Part shown: positions 1-7,458 of the stretch, in pieces
Numbering within the stretch: the stretch's first letter is position 1
Layout: each line of letters opens with the position of its first letter
Assembly: GCA_022705365.1 (NCBI GenBank)
Contig: JAKJEP010000093.1
Coordinates: 431 to 10,655 of the forward strand
Reading direction: 5' to 3'
Length of the DNA: 10,225 nucleotides
Source of the DNA: Planctomycetota bacterium
GTDB lineage: Bacteria > Planctomycetota > Phycisphaerae > Sedimentisphaerales > SM23-30
Position numbers and translations under genes: made by a program
The notes under the pieces: model-generated
Told to the model about the DNA's origin: nothing
The model's database searches: none
Seen by the model: the letters and a program-made list of their open reading frames with translations, nothing else

Positions 1-458
1 CCCGCCTCACTGCCGCGGGCATGATATAAGATGAAGTTGCCGTTATCGGGGCGGCTAAAGGACATATTCAGGGCCTGAACATCCTTGAGAATGGGGGTAT
101 CCTTGTCGCCGGTGTTTTTGAAGTACACGACCCATTCGGCGGCGGGATAGGAGGTATATTCGGTTGCTTCACAGCGAATCTGAAGTAAAGTGGCCGGGTC
201 GGTAAAGGTTATAGTATGCAGGACGCGATCAGGGGAGAGACTCTTTTCTGTCTGGTTTACTTGCCAGGCGGAAAGAAGCTCGGAAGAGGGCTTGCCTTCA
301 TACATGAAAGAAAAAGGGATGGAAGCAGCGGGCGCGATGACAAAATGCTCCGCCACCCACTGACGGGAAAGGTTGATTTCCGGCTGGGAGGGGGAAATGG
401 CAAGGACAAGACTACAAAGGGATAAAATTATTATAGCCGATATTTTACTTTTGAACAT
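1..458 (-). CDS. Secreted GH36/melibiase-like glycosidase D, N-terminal part (runs off the window)
   Basis: Fourth member of the tandem glycosidase array; only its first 152 codons are in the window. The ATG at 458 is preceded by AGGA (467-470) with an 8-base spacer. Residues 1-20 form a signal peptide: basic MFKSK, a hydrophobic stretch, then a plausible cut after LVLA. The next ~130 residues align with the N-terminal beta-sandwich of the neighbours: PFSFMYEGKPSSELLS, then QIRCEATEY, VVYFKNTG and DTPIL. Its FILYHARGS matches gene B (FVLYHNQGS) better than genes A and C (FVLHG), so it looks like a B-type paralogue. No catalytic residue is visible, so activity and integrity cannot be judged. 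The 155-base gap before it and a good promoter there suggest it is transcribed at least partly on its own. Confidence 0.82.
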   Translation of the reverse strand, partial: MFKSKISAIIILSLCSLVLAISPSQPEINLSRQWVAEHFVIAPAASIPFSFMYEGKPSSELLSAWQVNQTEKSLSPDRVLHTITFTDPATLLQIRCEATEYTSYPAAEWVVYFKNTGDKDTPILKDVQALNMSFSRPDNGNFILYHARGSEA

Positions 459-466
459 AGCTTATA

Positions 467-470
467 TCCT
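467..470 (-). promoter_or_regulatory. Ribosome binding site of gene D
   Basis: On the minus strand TAGGA precedes the ATG at 458 with 8 bases between. It is a short but well-placed Shine-Dalgarno match, and it supports that ATG as the start. Confidence 0.5.
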
Positions 471-502
471 ATTTCTATCTATAGTTACCTATTATTTGCG
501 GC

Positions 503-531
503 AGTTTAGGGTAGATCGGTGGTGACGTCAA
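503..531 (-). promoter_or_regulatory. Candidate sigma70-type promoter for gene D
   Basis: Read on the minus strand there is TTGACG (531-526; five of six match TTGACA), a 17-base spacer, and TAAACT (508-503; four of six match TATAAT). Transcription would start near 496, giving a leader of roughly 38 bases before the D start codon. It lies in the only long gap inside the glycosidase array, where an extra promoter makes sense. Pattern match only; no expression evidence. Confidence 0.45.
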
Positions 532-613
532 GATTCTTCTGCACAAATTGATCAGGCAGAATTTCAAGGTACCAATCAGGCAAACTATCAGACGATTCTG
601 ACATTTTGCCGTT

Positions 614-2678
614 TTATTTTAGCATTTCATAGGTAATAATCAGGGCGGCAGGTTTTTCTTTAGCGGTTATCTGCAGGCCGGTTTCCATAAGGTCGCGGCC
701 GGTATAAGTCCGGGGCTGGTTGACGTCCAAATCAGTAACGATATATTCGGCGTCGGGATTGAGGCCGTTGAGTTTGCAGGTTTGAGATTCTTCGTTGTTT
801 TCGTGGCGCCGGAAGGCCTGCACCATACCCTGCCCCAGATCAGGCCGGTCATACTGCCAGGCTATCCAGACATTGTTGCGGAGACTGTAGCCGGTGAGCG
901 GATAGAAATCACCATAGTAGTATGGGGAGATCTGCCGGAATTGAGCAATCAGGCGGCGTAAGAAATCGTAGTCATAATCATCCCGCTTGACGTCCACGGA
1001 TATACCAAGACTGGGCGACATGCCGGAGCGGAAGAAGTAGGAGTCAATCTTGTCCGGCGGGGGTATGGGGGGACAATCCGGAGGCGGCAGCGCCGACTTT
1101 CCGACGATATAACCCGCACCATGGTACGGTACCCACTGGGAAAGTCCATAGTGATGGCACTGCTGGCTGGTCGGCTCGCCGACATAATCGGTGCGGTGCA
1201 ACGGGACGGCCCGGCGCAGCGTTTCCAGATCATTGCGACGTCCGCCCGAGGCGCAGCAGTCCAGCCGCAGATTCGGCTGCCGGCGGCGAAGCTCATCCCA
1301 CCATCCCAGGTAGCCCTGGTTGTGCAGATTCTCGGTCATGCCCTGGCGATCCGGTGCGTCTTTGGACCGCCCGCCAGAGGTCTATCGGGGGAATATTGAA
1401 ATCCTGGCGGTAAAAATCAACACCCTGCTCGCGAATGAACTTATCGATGTGCTCAAGAATCCATTGTCGCGCGGCAGGGTCTCCCAGATTCAGCAGCCGG
1501 CTATCCCACACCACTTGCGAACTCAGCCACTCCGGATGGTTTTTGGCCAGCCAGGAGTTGCCATCGCCGACTCGTTCCGGCTCGAACCAGGTGACGAGTA
1601 TCGCCCCCCTGGCGTGCAGATGGTCGCTGACCGGCTTCAAGCCATTGGGGAATCGCGCCGGATCCCACTGCCAGGTACCGGTCCCCCACCAGTCGCCCGG
1701 ACAGATAAACCAACCCGCGTCTATGTCCCAGGCGTCGGGTGTGATTCCTCTCTGAACGAAGAGATCAATGTACTCTTTCTGATTCTGTTCGGTAACGGTC
1801 GTGAAGCCGATCTGCCCCTGATTCCCGCCCATGAATTGCGGAGCCGGGAGTTTGCCATCGGGTGTCCGGGGAAGGTTGTGGACAATCATCCAACTGCGCC
1901 AAAGATTCTGCGCCCGCAACCGATCTGTTCCCTGCCAGAACAGCAAAACCGTCAAGGGGGTTCGGATTTCTTCGCCGGGCTGGAGGTATAGATGAGTCAG
2001 TTCCTGTCCGGCGGTGATGTGCAGGCCGGTGCCGCTATCACGGGTGAAAGAACTGGCCCACCCGCCAGGCCAGCCGATAACCAGGATTAAACCGCCGCCG
2101 GACATTTGCAGGTTGTAAAAAGGATAAGCGCCACAGGTACCCATCCCGTAGCTGGGGACAAATCGCTGAACAGTTCCGGGGCCCAGCGTTTGCTGGTAAG
2201 GCTGGTAGCTGTCGGCGGTGCAGGAATCGCCCTTGATGCCATGCAGAACAAACTCACTTTCTTCGCCCCGCTGAAACGATACGTTCAAGCTCTGGATATT
2301 CTCGAGGATTGGCGTGTTTGAGCTGCCGGTATTTTTGAAGTACACGGTCCACTCAACCACAGGATAATCGGCATATTCCACTGATTCACAACGAACCTGT
2401 AAGGCCGTGGCAGGATCACTAAAAACAAGGGTGCGGGAAAGACGGTTTGCATCAAGCTGCTTTGGGGATTTTTCCAGCTTCCATCCCGCCAGAATTTCCA
2501 CGGACGGCTTACCATTGTACAGGAAGGAAAAGGGAATGGAGGAAACGGAAGCAGATTCCAGATGATCCCTTGCCCATTGATGGGCGATTTGCTGTTCCTG
2601 CGAAGTGGGCGAAACCGCCAAAGACCAGTTCCAGAGCGAAAAAATCAACCCTATGGTTACTATGATTCGTTTCCACAT
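614..2678 (-). pseudogene. Secreted GH36/melibiase-like glycosidase A, broken by a 4-base insertion
   Basis: Two overlapping frames carry one enzyme. The 5' frame (from 2684 or 2678 down to 1293) has a signal peptide cut near SLA/VSP, the N-terminal beta-sandwich and the front of the TIM barrel. That part includes WFEPE (366-370 counting from the first ATG), the site of the nucleophile motif YRQDFN (D428), and then about 26 out-of-frame residues. The 3' frame (1339-614) resumes at DRQGMTEN and holds the CASGGRRND motif, the acid/base HRTDY (D498 after repair), and the C-terminal domain ending in YEMLK. Removing four bases gives 688 residues with the two catalytic Asp 70 apart, as in B and C. 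As it stands the shifted product lacks the acid/base and should be inactive. The second ATG (2678) is preferred because AGGAG sits 8 bases before it. The gene lies 31 bases after B. The shift could be a real mutation or an assembly error. Confidence 0.87.
1367..1374 (-). repeat. 4-base tandem duplication causing the frameshift in gene A
   Basis: The plus strand reads CCGCCCGC here (minus strand GCGGGCGG), two adjacent copies of a 4-base unit. Deleting one copy turns the minus-strand reading into W-R-S-K-D-A-P-D-R-Q-G. This aligns without a gap to W-R-V-K-D-T-P-D-R-Q-G in gene C and W-R-Y-E-E-P-Q-D-R-Q-G in gene B. Replication slippage is the simplest origin; a base-calling or assembly error is the alternative. 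Confidence 0.8.
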
Positions 2679-2739
2679 GGTCATGACTCCTAACCAGATA
2701 GCCTAAACTACTATTTTATTTTACCAATTCATAGGTAAT
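2352..2739 (-). repeat. Junction repeat, copy 1 (5' end of A, gap, last codons of B)
   Basis: These 388 bases match 4381-4768 without gaps at an offset of 2029 bases; by hand count about 40 differ, so roughly 90% are identical. The match is tightest (about 96%) from the signal peptide through the 31-base gap to the stop region of the upstream gene. It fades both further into gene A and further into the 3' end of gene B. Confidence 0.85.
2687..2691 (-). promoter_or_regulatory. Ribosome binding site deciding the start of gene A
   Basis: AGGAG on the minus strand lies 2 bases before the ATG at 2684 and 8 bases before the ATG at 2678. Eight is a normal spacing and two is too close, so translation probably begins at the second ATG (MWKRII). 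Confidence 0.65.
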
Positions 2740-4707
2740 CACTAAAGCAGTGGGTTTTTCTTTGGCCGTCAGAAGCAGGCCGGTTTCCAGTAGGTCGCGG
2801 CCGGTGAATTTTTGGGGCTGGTTCATATCCAGGTCGGTGACGATATAATTGGCATCGGGATTCAGGCCTTGCAGTTTATAGGTCTGGGATTCTTCGCTGT
2901 TTTCGGCACGGCGGAAGGCCTGGACCAGACCAGCACCCTTTTCGGGCATATCGAACTGCCAGGCCATCCAGACGGTCTCCTCCAGGCTGTAGGGCGTGAG
3001 TGGGTAAAAGTCGCCCCAATAGTAGGGAATGATCCGCCGCCACTCGGCCATAAAGCGGCGCATGTCGGCGTAGTCCAGCGTGTCCTTGCGGGTGTCTTCG
3101 GCCGTGCCGATCCAAGGAGCCATATTGCTGCGCTGGACATAGCGGCTTCCGGTCATCGGACAGCCGGCCCCAAAGTAGGGCAGCCAAGGTGCCAGACCAT
3201 ACAACTGGCACTGTGACGATATTGTGCCACCGGCAAGATCACTTTTTGACAAAGGCACGCCTCGGCGCATCATTTCAAGAACATTGCGCTGACCTCCGCT
3301 GGCGCAACTGTCAAAAGGCATGTTGGGATGGCGTTTCTTAAGCTCATCCCAGAAGGCGAGCAATCCGGCGACCTGCCTGATTTCGGTGATGCCCTGTCGG
3401 TCTTGCGGCTCCTCATAGCGCCAGTATTCGAGTGGATCGAAGTTATAGTCCTGACGGTACATGTCGATGCCGTTCTCCACGATCAGCTTGTCGATCGTGT
3501 CGACCAGCCATCGGAACGCATCGGGATTGCCCAGGTCGATGAGCCTGGCAGGTTCATTCGGACCATACAGCCACTCGGGATGATTCCGGTACAGCCAACT
3601 TCCAGGCACTGCCCGTTCCGGTTCGAACCACACAGTGAGTTTCAGGCCCTGGGCGTGAGCGGCATCAGCTACCTCGCGCAGGCCTCTCGGGTAGCGGGAC
3701 GGATCCGCCACCCACGTGCCGGTGAACCACCAGTTATTCTCGCAGGGATACCAGCCAGCGTCCCGCCACCAGTAGTCGAATTTGAGGCCTCTGGCGGCGC
3801 AGCCTTGGAGTATCGTAATTTCCTCATGGGCGCCGTCGTAGAAACTCAGGCTTGAGGCCGAGATAATGGGAGGAAAGGGCTTACCCCCCGGTCGGGGCAG
3901 GTTGAGGTCGATCATCCACCGCCGCCAGATGTTCTGCGCTCTGACTCGGTCCGCACCATCATAAAATTGGAGGACCACCAGCGGGGTACGGACTTCCTCG
4001 CTTGGGTGCAACTTGAAGTAAGTCTTCTCCTGCCCGCCAATGATATGCAGGGCGCTGCCGGCATCCCGGTTGAAGGTTGCCGACCACTGGCCCACCCAAC
4101 TTAAGACGACAATCAGGCCCTGTTTGCCCCATTGCAGGTTGAAATAGGGCATGTTCACGTTCATAGGCCGCCCACCAAAGGTTCCGATGAGCAGTTCCTT
4201 GGCGGGCGGCAAGGGTGTCGTAAACGGCTGGAAGTCCTGCGAGGTTGTCATACTGCCCTGGTTGTGGTACAGGACGAACTCGGCATCATCCTTGTCTCGC
4301 TGGAGCGAGATGTCCAATGCCTGGATATTCTCCAGAATGGGTGTATCTTCCTGGCCGGAGTTCTTGAAATACGCGGTCCACTCAACCACAGGATAATCGG
4401 CATATTCTACCGATTCACAACGAACCTGTAAGGCCGTGTCAGGATCATTGAAAATAAGGGTGCGGGAAAGACGGTTTGCATCCAATCGCTTTTGGGATTT
4501 TTCCAGCTTCCATTTCGAAAGTATCTCAGAGGACGGTTTGCCGTCGTATAGAAAGGAAAAAGGAACGGAGGAAACGGAAGCAGATGCCAGATGGTTTATT
4601 GCCCATTGCTGGGCGATTTGCTGTTCCTGCGAAGTGGGCGAAACCGCCATTGACCAGTTCCAGAGCGAAAAAATCAATCCTATGGTTACTATGATTCGTT
4701 TCCACAT
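2716..4707 (-). CDS. Secreted GH36/melibiase-like glycosidase B
   Basis: Probable exported retaining glycosidase related to alpha-galactosidases. Numbering is from the upstream ATG at 4713 (665 residues); I prefer the ATG at 4707 because of ribosome-site spacing. A signal peptide covers about residues 1-23, cut near SMA/VSP. An N-terminal beta-sandwich follows to ~265, then a TIM barrel (~280-555) and a C-terminal beta-sandwich ending ITYELVK. Visible motifs are WWRDAGW (D318), WFEPE (362-366), MYRQDYN (likely nucleophile D422), SCASGGQRN and SKSDL (likely acid/base D492). GH36 enzymes usually have K-W-D where this has R-Q-D. It lacks the NPCBM domain of gene C. After SD it reads LAGGTISSQCQLYG, where A and C share PTSQQCHHYGLSQW, so it is a distinct subtype. 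It is intact, 31 bases after C and 31 before A. Substrate unknown; alpha-galactosidase is the default guess. Confidence 0.9.
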   Translation of the reverse strand: MWKRIIVTIGLIFSLWNWSMAVSPTSQEQQIAQQWAINHLASASVSSVPFSFLYDGKPSSEILSKWKLEKSQKRLDANRLSRTLIFNDPDTALQVRCESVEYADYPVVEWTAYFKNSGQEDTPILENIQALDISLQRDKDDAEFVLYHNQGSMTTSQDFQPFTTPLPPAKELLIGTFGGRPMNVNMPYFNLQWGKQGLIVVLSWVGQWSATFNRDAGSALHIIGGQEKTYFKLHPSEEVRTPLVVLQFYDGADRVRAQNIWRRWMIDLNLPRPGGKPFPPIISASSLSFYDGAHEEITILQGCAARGLKFDYWWRDAGWYPCENNWWFTGTWVADPSRYPRGLREVADAAHAQGLKLTVWFEPERAVPGSWLYRNHPEWLYGPNEPARLIDLGNPDAFRWLVDTIDKLIVENGIDMYRQDYNFDPLEYWRYEEPQDRQGITEIRQVAGLLAFWDELKKRHPNMPFDSCASGGQRNVLEMMRRGVPLSKSDLAGGTISSQCQLYGLAPWLPYFGAGCPMTGSRYVQRSNMAPWIGTAEDTRKDTLDYADMRRFMAEWRRIIPYYWGDFYPLTPYSLEETVWMAWQFDMPEKGAGLVQAFRRAENSEESQTYKLQGLNPDANYIVTDLDMNQPQKFTGRDLLETGLLLTAKEKPTALVITYELVK

Positions 4708-4768
4708 GGTCATGACTCCTAACCTGATGGCCTAAACTACTGTTTTATTTTACCAATTCATAGGTAAT
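4381..4768 (-). repeat. Junction repeat, copy 2 (5' end of B, gap, last codons of C)
   Basis: Partner of 2352-2739. The 31-base gap differs at only three positions between the copies, and both copies include the doubled start (ATG ACC ATG) and the AGGAG before it. The last codons of the upstream genes C and B are also alike (both end ITYELVK). A third, weaker match to this 3' end lies at 614 to about 780 at the end of gene A. Confidence 0.85.
4716..4720 (-). promoter_or_regulatory. Ribosome binding site deciding the start of gene B
   Basis: AGGAG on the minus strand is 2 bases before the ATG at 4713 and 8 bases before the ATG at 4707. The second start has the workable spacing. The arrangement is identical to that of gene A. 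Confidence 0.65.
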
Positions 4769-7330
4769 AACCTGAGCGGCAGGTTTTTCTTTGGCCGTTA
4801 CCTCGATACCGGATTCCATGAGTTCGCGGCCGGTGCGTTTTTGGGGCTGGTTCACATCCAGGTCGGTAACGATATAGTTGGCGTTGGGATTGAGGCCGCG
4901 GAGTTTGTAGGTTTGCGACTCTTCGGTATTATCGGGGCGACGGAAGGCCTGGAGGACACCGCGGCCCTGTTCGGGCAGGTCATACTGCCAGGCGAGCCAG
5001 ACCTCGTTGCTGAGAGTGTAGTCGGTGAGGGGGTAGAAGTCGCCAAGGTAACAGGGGGTAACCAGCCGGAACTGGTCGAATAACCGGCGGGCCAGATCGT
5101 AGTCGAGATTTTTGTCTCGCAAATCGAGTCCAACCGTCAGGCTGGGGGACATGGCGGAACGGAAATAGTAGGGAACGATTTCGTCCGGAATAGGAACCAT
5201 CGGACAATCCGGCGGTTCGATGACCGATTTGCCGACCATAAAACCGGTGCCGTGATAGGGAATCCACTGGGACAGGCCGTAGTGATGGCACTGCTGGCTG
5301 GTCGGTTCGAAGTTGTAGTCGGTGCGGTGCAGGGGAACAGCCCGGCGCATGGCCTCCAGGTCGTTGCGGCGGCCGCCGGAAGCGCAGGAATCAATCCGGA
5401 GCATGGGGTGCCGCTGGCGCAGGGTGTCCCAGAATTTTAGGTAGCCCTGCGTATGGAAATTCTCGGCTATACCCTGGCGGTCGGGGGTATCCTTGACCCG
5501 CCAGCAGTCGATGGGTGCCATGTTGAAATCCTGGCGATAGACGTCGATGCCCTGTTCGGTAATAAACTTGTCGATATAATTGGTCAGCCACTGCTGGGCT
5601 TCGGGATTGCCCAGATCCAACAGGCCGCCGCCCCACATCCAGGGGATAATCCATTCGGGATGGTTCTTGCCCAGCCAGGAGTTCATATCGCCGACCCGTT
5701 CCGGCTCAAACCAGAGGATGAACTTCATCCCCTGAGAATGGGCATAGTCGCTGACGGGGCGGATGCCGTTGGGGAAGCGGGACTTTTCGATTTCCCAGGT
5801 ACCGGAGAGCCACCAGTGGCCGTTGTTGATATACCAGCCGGTGTCAAGCCACCAGTAATCCAGTTTGAGACCGCGTTCGACAAAGAGGCGGATGAAGTCT
5901 TTCTGATTCTGCTCGGTGACGGCGGTAAAGCCAATCTGCTGCTGGTTGTTGCCGCAAAGCTGGGCCGGGGCTAGTTTGCCATCGGCGGTACGGGGCAGGT
6001 TGTGGTTGACCATCCAACTGCGCCAGAGATTGCGGGGATGGTCGAGATCGTCACCGTTCCAGAACAGCAGGGCCATGAGAGGGGTGCGGATTTCTTCGCC
6101 GGGCTTGAGGTAGAGATGGGTCAGTTCCTGGCCGGCGGTGACGCGCAGTCCGCCTTTATCACCGCGGGTGAAGGTGGCGGCCCATTGCGCGGGCCAGCCG
6201 ATGACGATCGTCACACCGCCGCCGGGAGTCTGGAGATGGTAGTAGGGGAAGGCGCCGCTGGTGGCCTTGCCTTCATTGGGGGCAAAGCGCGTGGTGGAGC
6301 TGGGGCTAAGCACCTGTTGAAAGGGTTCGTAACTAGCCGGCCCATTGGAATCCCCTCGATTGCCGTGGAGGACGAATTCGGATTGATTGGCCTTTCTCTG
6401 CAGCCGCATATCCAGCGGCTGAATGCTTTCCAGCATCGGGGTATCTTTTTCACCGGTATTCTGGAAATACATGGTCCATTCCACCACCGGATAGTCGGCA
6501 TAAACCACCGATACCAGTTTTACGACCAGATGGGTTTGGGGATCGGAATAGGTTTGAGTTACCTGGGTGCGGTTGGTGTCGAGTTTTTTCTGACTCTGAG
6601 TAAATTTCCATTTGCTGAGGAATTCATCGGAAGATCTGCCGTCATAGGTAAAGGAAAAGGCTGGCACGCCTAATTCGCGTGGACGAATTCTTAATTCCGG
6701 GGCCAGAATAATCGGCAGTTCGCCCAGCCAGAGTTCCTTGCCGTCGGCCAGGACCACTTTGGCATCGGCCCAATCGGATTGATCGCAATCGATGCTATCC
6801 CCCCCATCACTGATGCGGAGGTTGAACTGCCGGGCGCCGGCCAGGTCCACCTGAACGGGAACACCAGCCTGGCCGCCGCGCAGGACCTCGGAGCGAAAGA
6901 CATCGGTGCCTGCCACTTGAACGGTAAAAATCACACTGCCCTGACCACCGGCGGTGGCTTCATTATTATCGACACCGACCACGGCGGTAAAGGTTTTGGC
7001 CGGGCCGGGCAAGTTGACGACAATATCGCTGACAGCATGACAATACAGGCCCCGGTTATATTCCACGTTCCCCAGCTTCATAGGTTTTCCGGCCCGGGCA
7101 TTTTGCTGAACCACATCCAGATTGGCCAGAACCACCAGGCCGACTAAAGGGGCTTCCTTTGGTTTGACTAAGGCGGCGGCGACTTGATTAACCCTCGATG
7201 ATAAATTCCAATCCATCCACTGATCCCGCTGATTTAGCTCCTCCCGCAAGACCACGACCGCCTGAGAGACCAGAGACAGGCTCAGAATTACCAACCACAC
7301 AGAAAGAATCGTACACCATTTTTTACCCAT
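4745..7330 (-). CDS. Secreted NPCBM-containing GH36/melibiase-like glycosidase C
   Basis: First and largest gene of the array (861 residues). A signal peptide covers ~1-24, cut near SQA/VVV. Residues ~58-205 form an NPCBM domain (novel putative carbohydrate-binding module, the CBM51 type), seen in YNRGLYCHA, VVGVDNN, GSVIFTVQV and SDWADAKVVLADG. Then come the N-terminal beta-sandwich (~220-440), TIM barrel (~450-755) and C-terminal beta-sandwich (~765-861). Motifs are WWLDTGW (D496), WFEPE (540-544), VYRQDFN (likely nucleophile D601), SCASGGRRND and HRTDY (likely acid/base D671). Both catalytic Asp are present, so it should be active as a retaining glycosidase outside the cytoplasm. Known CBM51 domains bind galactose or blood-group glycans, which fits an alpha-galactosidase-like role, but the exact substrate is open. 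The ATG at 7330 follows AAAGGA by 7 bases. It begins the C-B-A unit, 128 bases after carB. Confidence 0.92.
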   Translation of the reverse strand: MGKKWCTILSVWLVILSLSLVSQAVVVLREELNQRDQWMDWNLSSRVNQVAAALVKPKEAPLVGLVVLANLDVVQQNARAGKPMKLGNVEYNRGLYCHAVSDIVVNLPGPAKTFTAVVGVDNNEATAGGQGSVIFTVQVAGTDVFRSEVLRGGQAGVPVQVDLAGARQFNLRISDGGDSIDCDQSDWADAKVVLADGKELWLGELPIILAPELRIRPRELGVPAFSFTYDGRSSDEFLSKWKFTQSQKKLDTNRTQVTQTYSDPQTHLVVKLVSVVYADYPVVEWTMYFQNTGEKDTPMLESIQPLDMRLQRKANQSEFVLHGNRGDSNGPASYEPFQQVLSPSSTTRFAPNEGKATSGAFPYYHLQTPGGGVTIVIGWPAQWAATFTRGDKGGLRVTAGQELTHLYLKPGEEIRTPLMALLFWNGDDLDHPRNLWRSWMVNHNLPRTADGKLAPAQLCGNNQQQIGFTAVTEQNQKDFIRLFVERGLKLDYWWLDTGWYINNGHWWLSGTWEIEKSRFPNGIRPVSDYAHSQGMKFILWFEPERVGDMNSWLGKNHPEWIIPWMWGGGLLDLGNPEAQQWLTNYIDKFITEQGIDVYRQDFNMAPIDCWRVKDTPDRQGIAENFHTQGYLKFWDTLRQRHPMLRIDSCASGGRRNDLEAMRRAVPLHRTDYNFEPTSQQCHHYGLSQWIPYHGTGFMVGKSVIEPPDCPMVPIPDEIVPYYFRSAMSPSLTVGLDLRDKNLDYDLARRLFDQFRLVTPCYLGDFYPLTDYTLSNEVWLAWQYDLPEQGRGVLQAFRRPDNTEESQTYKLRGLNPNANYIVTDLDVNQPQKRTGRELMESGIEVTAKEKPAAQVITYELVK

Positions 7331-7458
7331 CTGTAAATCCTTTCAAAAAAAACACGTGTAAAATTATTTTTTAAAACATTTTTTTGATGCCAGTTATTAT
7401 TATTATTTCCGTACTTAGGTATTCACGTTATTTCGGTATCATTCGAGGTGGTCTGCCT
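7331..7458 (-). promoter_or_regulatory. AT-rich leader between carB and gene C
   Basis: This gap should hold the end of the carB transcript and the promoter of the C-B-A unit. It contains AAAGGA (7338-7343), the gene C ribosome site, 7 bases before the ATG. It also has an 8-base palindrome ACACGTGT (7352-7359) that could be an operator half-site or chance, long A and T runs, and a short TTA-type triplet run (about 7394-7408). I find no convincing -35/-10 pair and no GC-rich hairpin followed by T residues. Read-through from carB therefore cannot be excluded. Confidence 0.4.

Larger units (their letters stand above)
459..613 (-). other. Intergenic gap between genes A and D
   Basis: This 155-base gap is five times longer than the other two gaps in the array and shares no visible sequence with them. 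It holds the candidate D promoter and the D ribosome binding site. It also holds a short open frame (ATG at 604, stop at 506-508, 32 residues) that is in frame with gene A after the A stop codon. That frame has no Shine-Dalgarno match and overlaps the candidate promoter, so I do not call it a gene. No clear hairpin terminator is visible. Confidence 0.5.

Noticed and set aside
1339..1400. Programmed ribosomal frameshifting as the explanation for gene A
   Set aside because: There is no slippery heptamer or downstream structure, and neither intact paralogue has a shift at this site. A 4-base tandem duplication explains it fully.
1320..1991. Plus-strand open frame (223 codons) opposite gene A, with similar ones at 2812-3216, 3328-3855, 5453-5974 and 6002-6673
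   Set aside because: These are complements of the glycosidase genes; they recur at matching places only because the paralogues are alike. No domain or ribosome site supports them.
7331..7458. Intrinsic terminator after carB
   Set aside because: The only possible stem is a pure A-T pairing with a long loop; no GC-rich hairpin followed by T residues was found.
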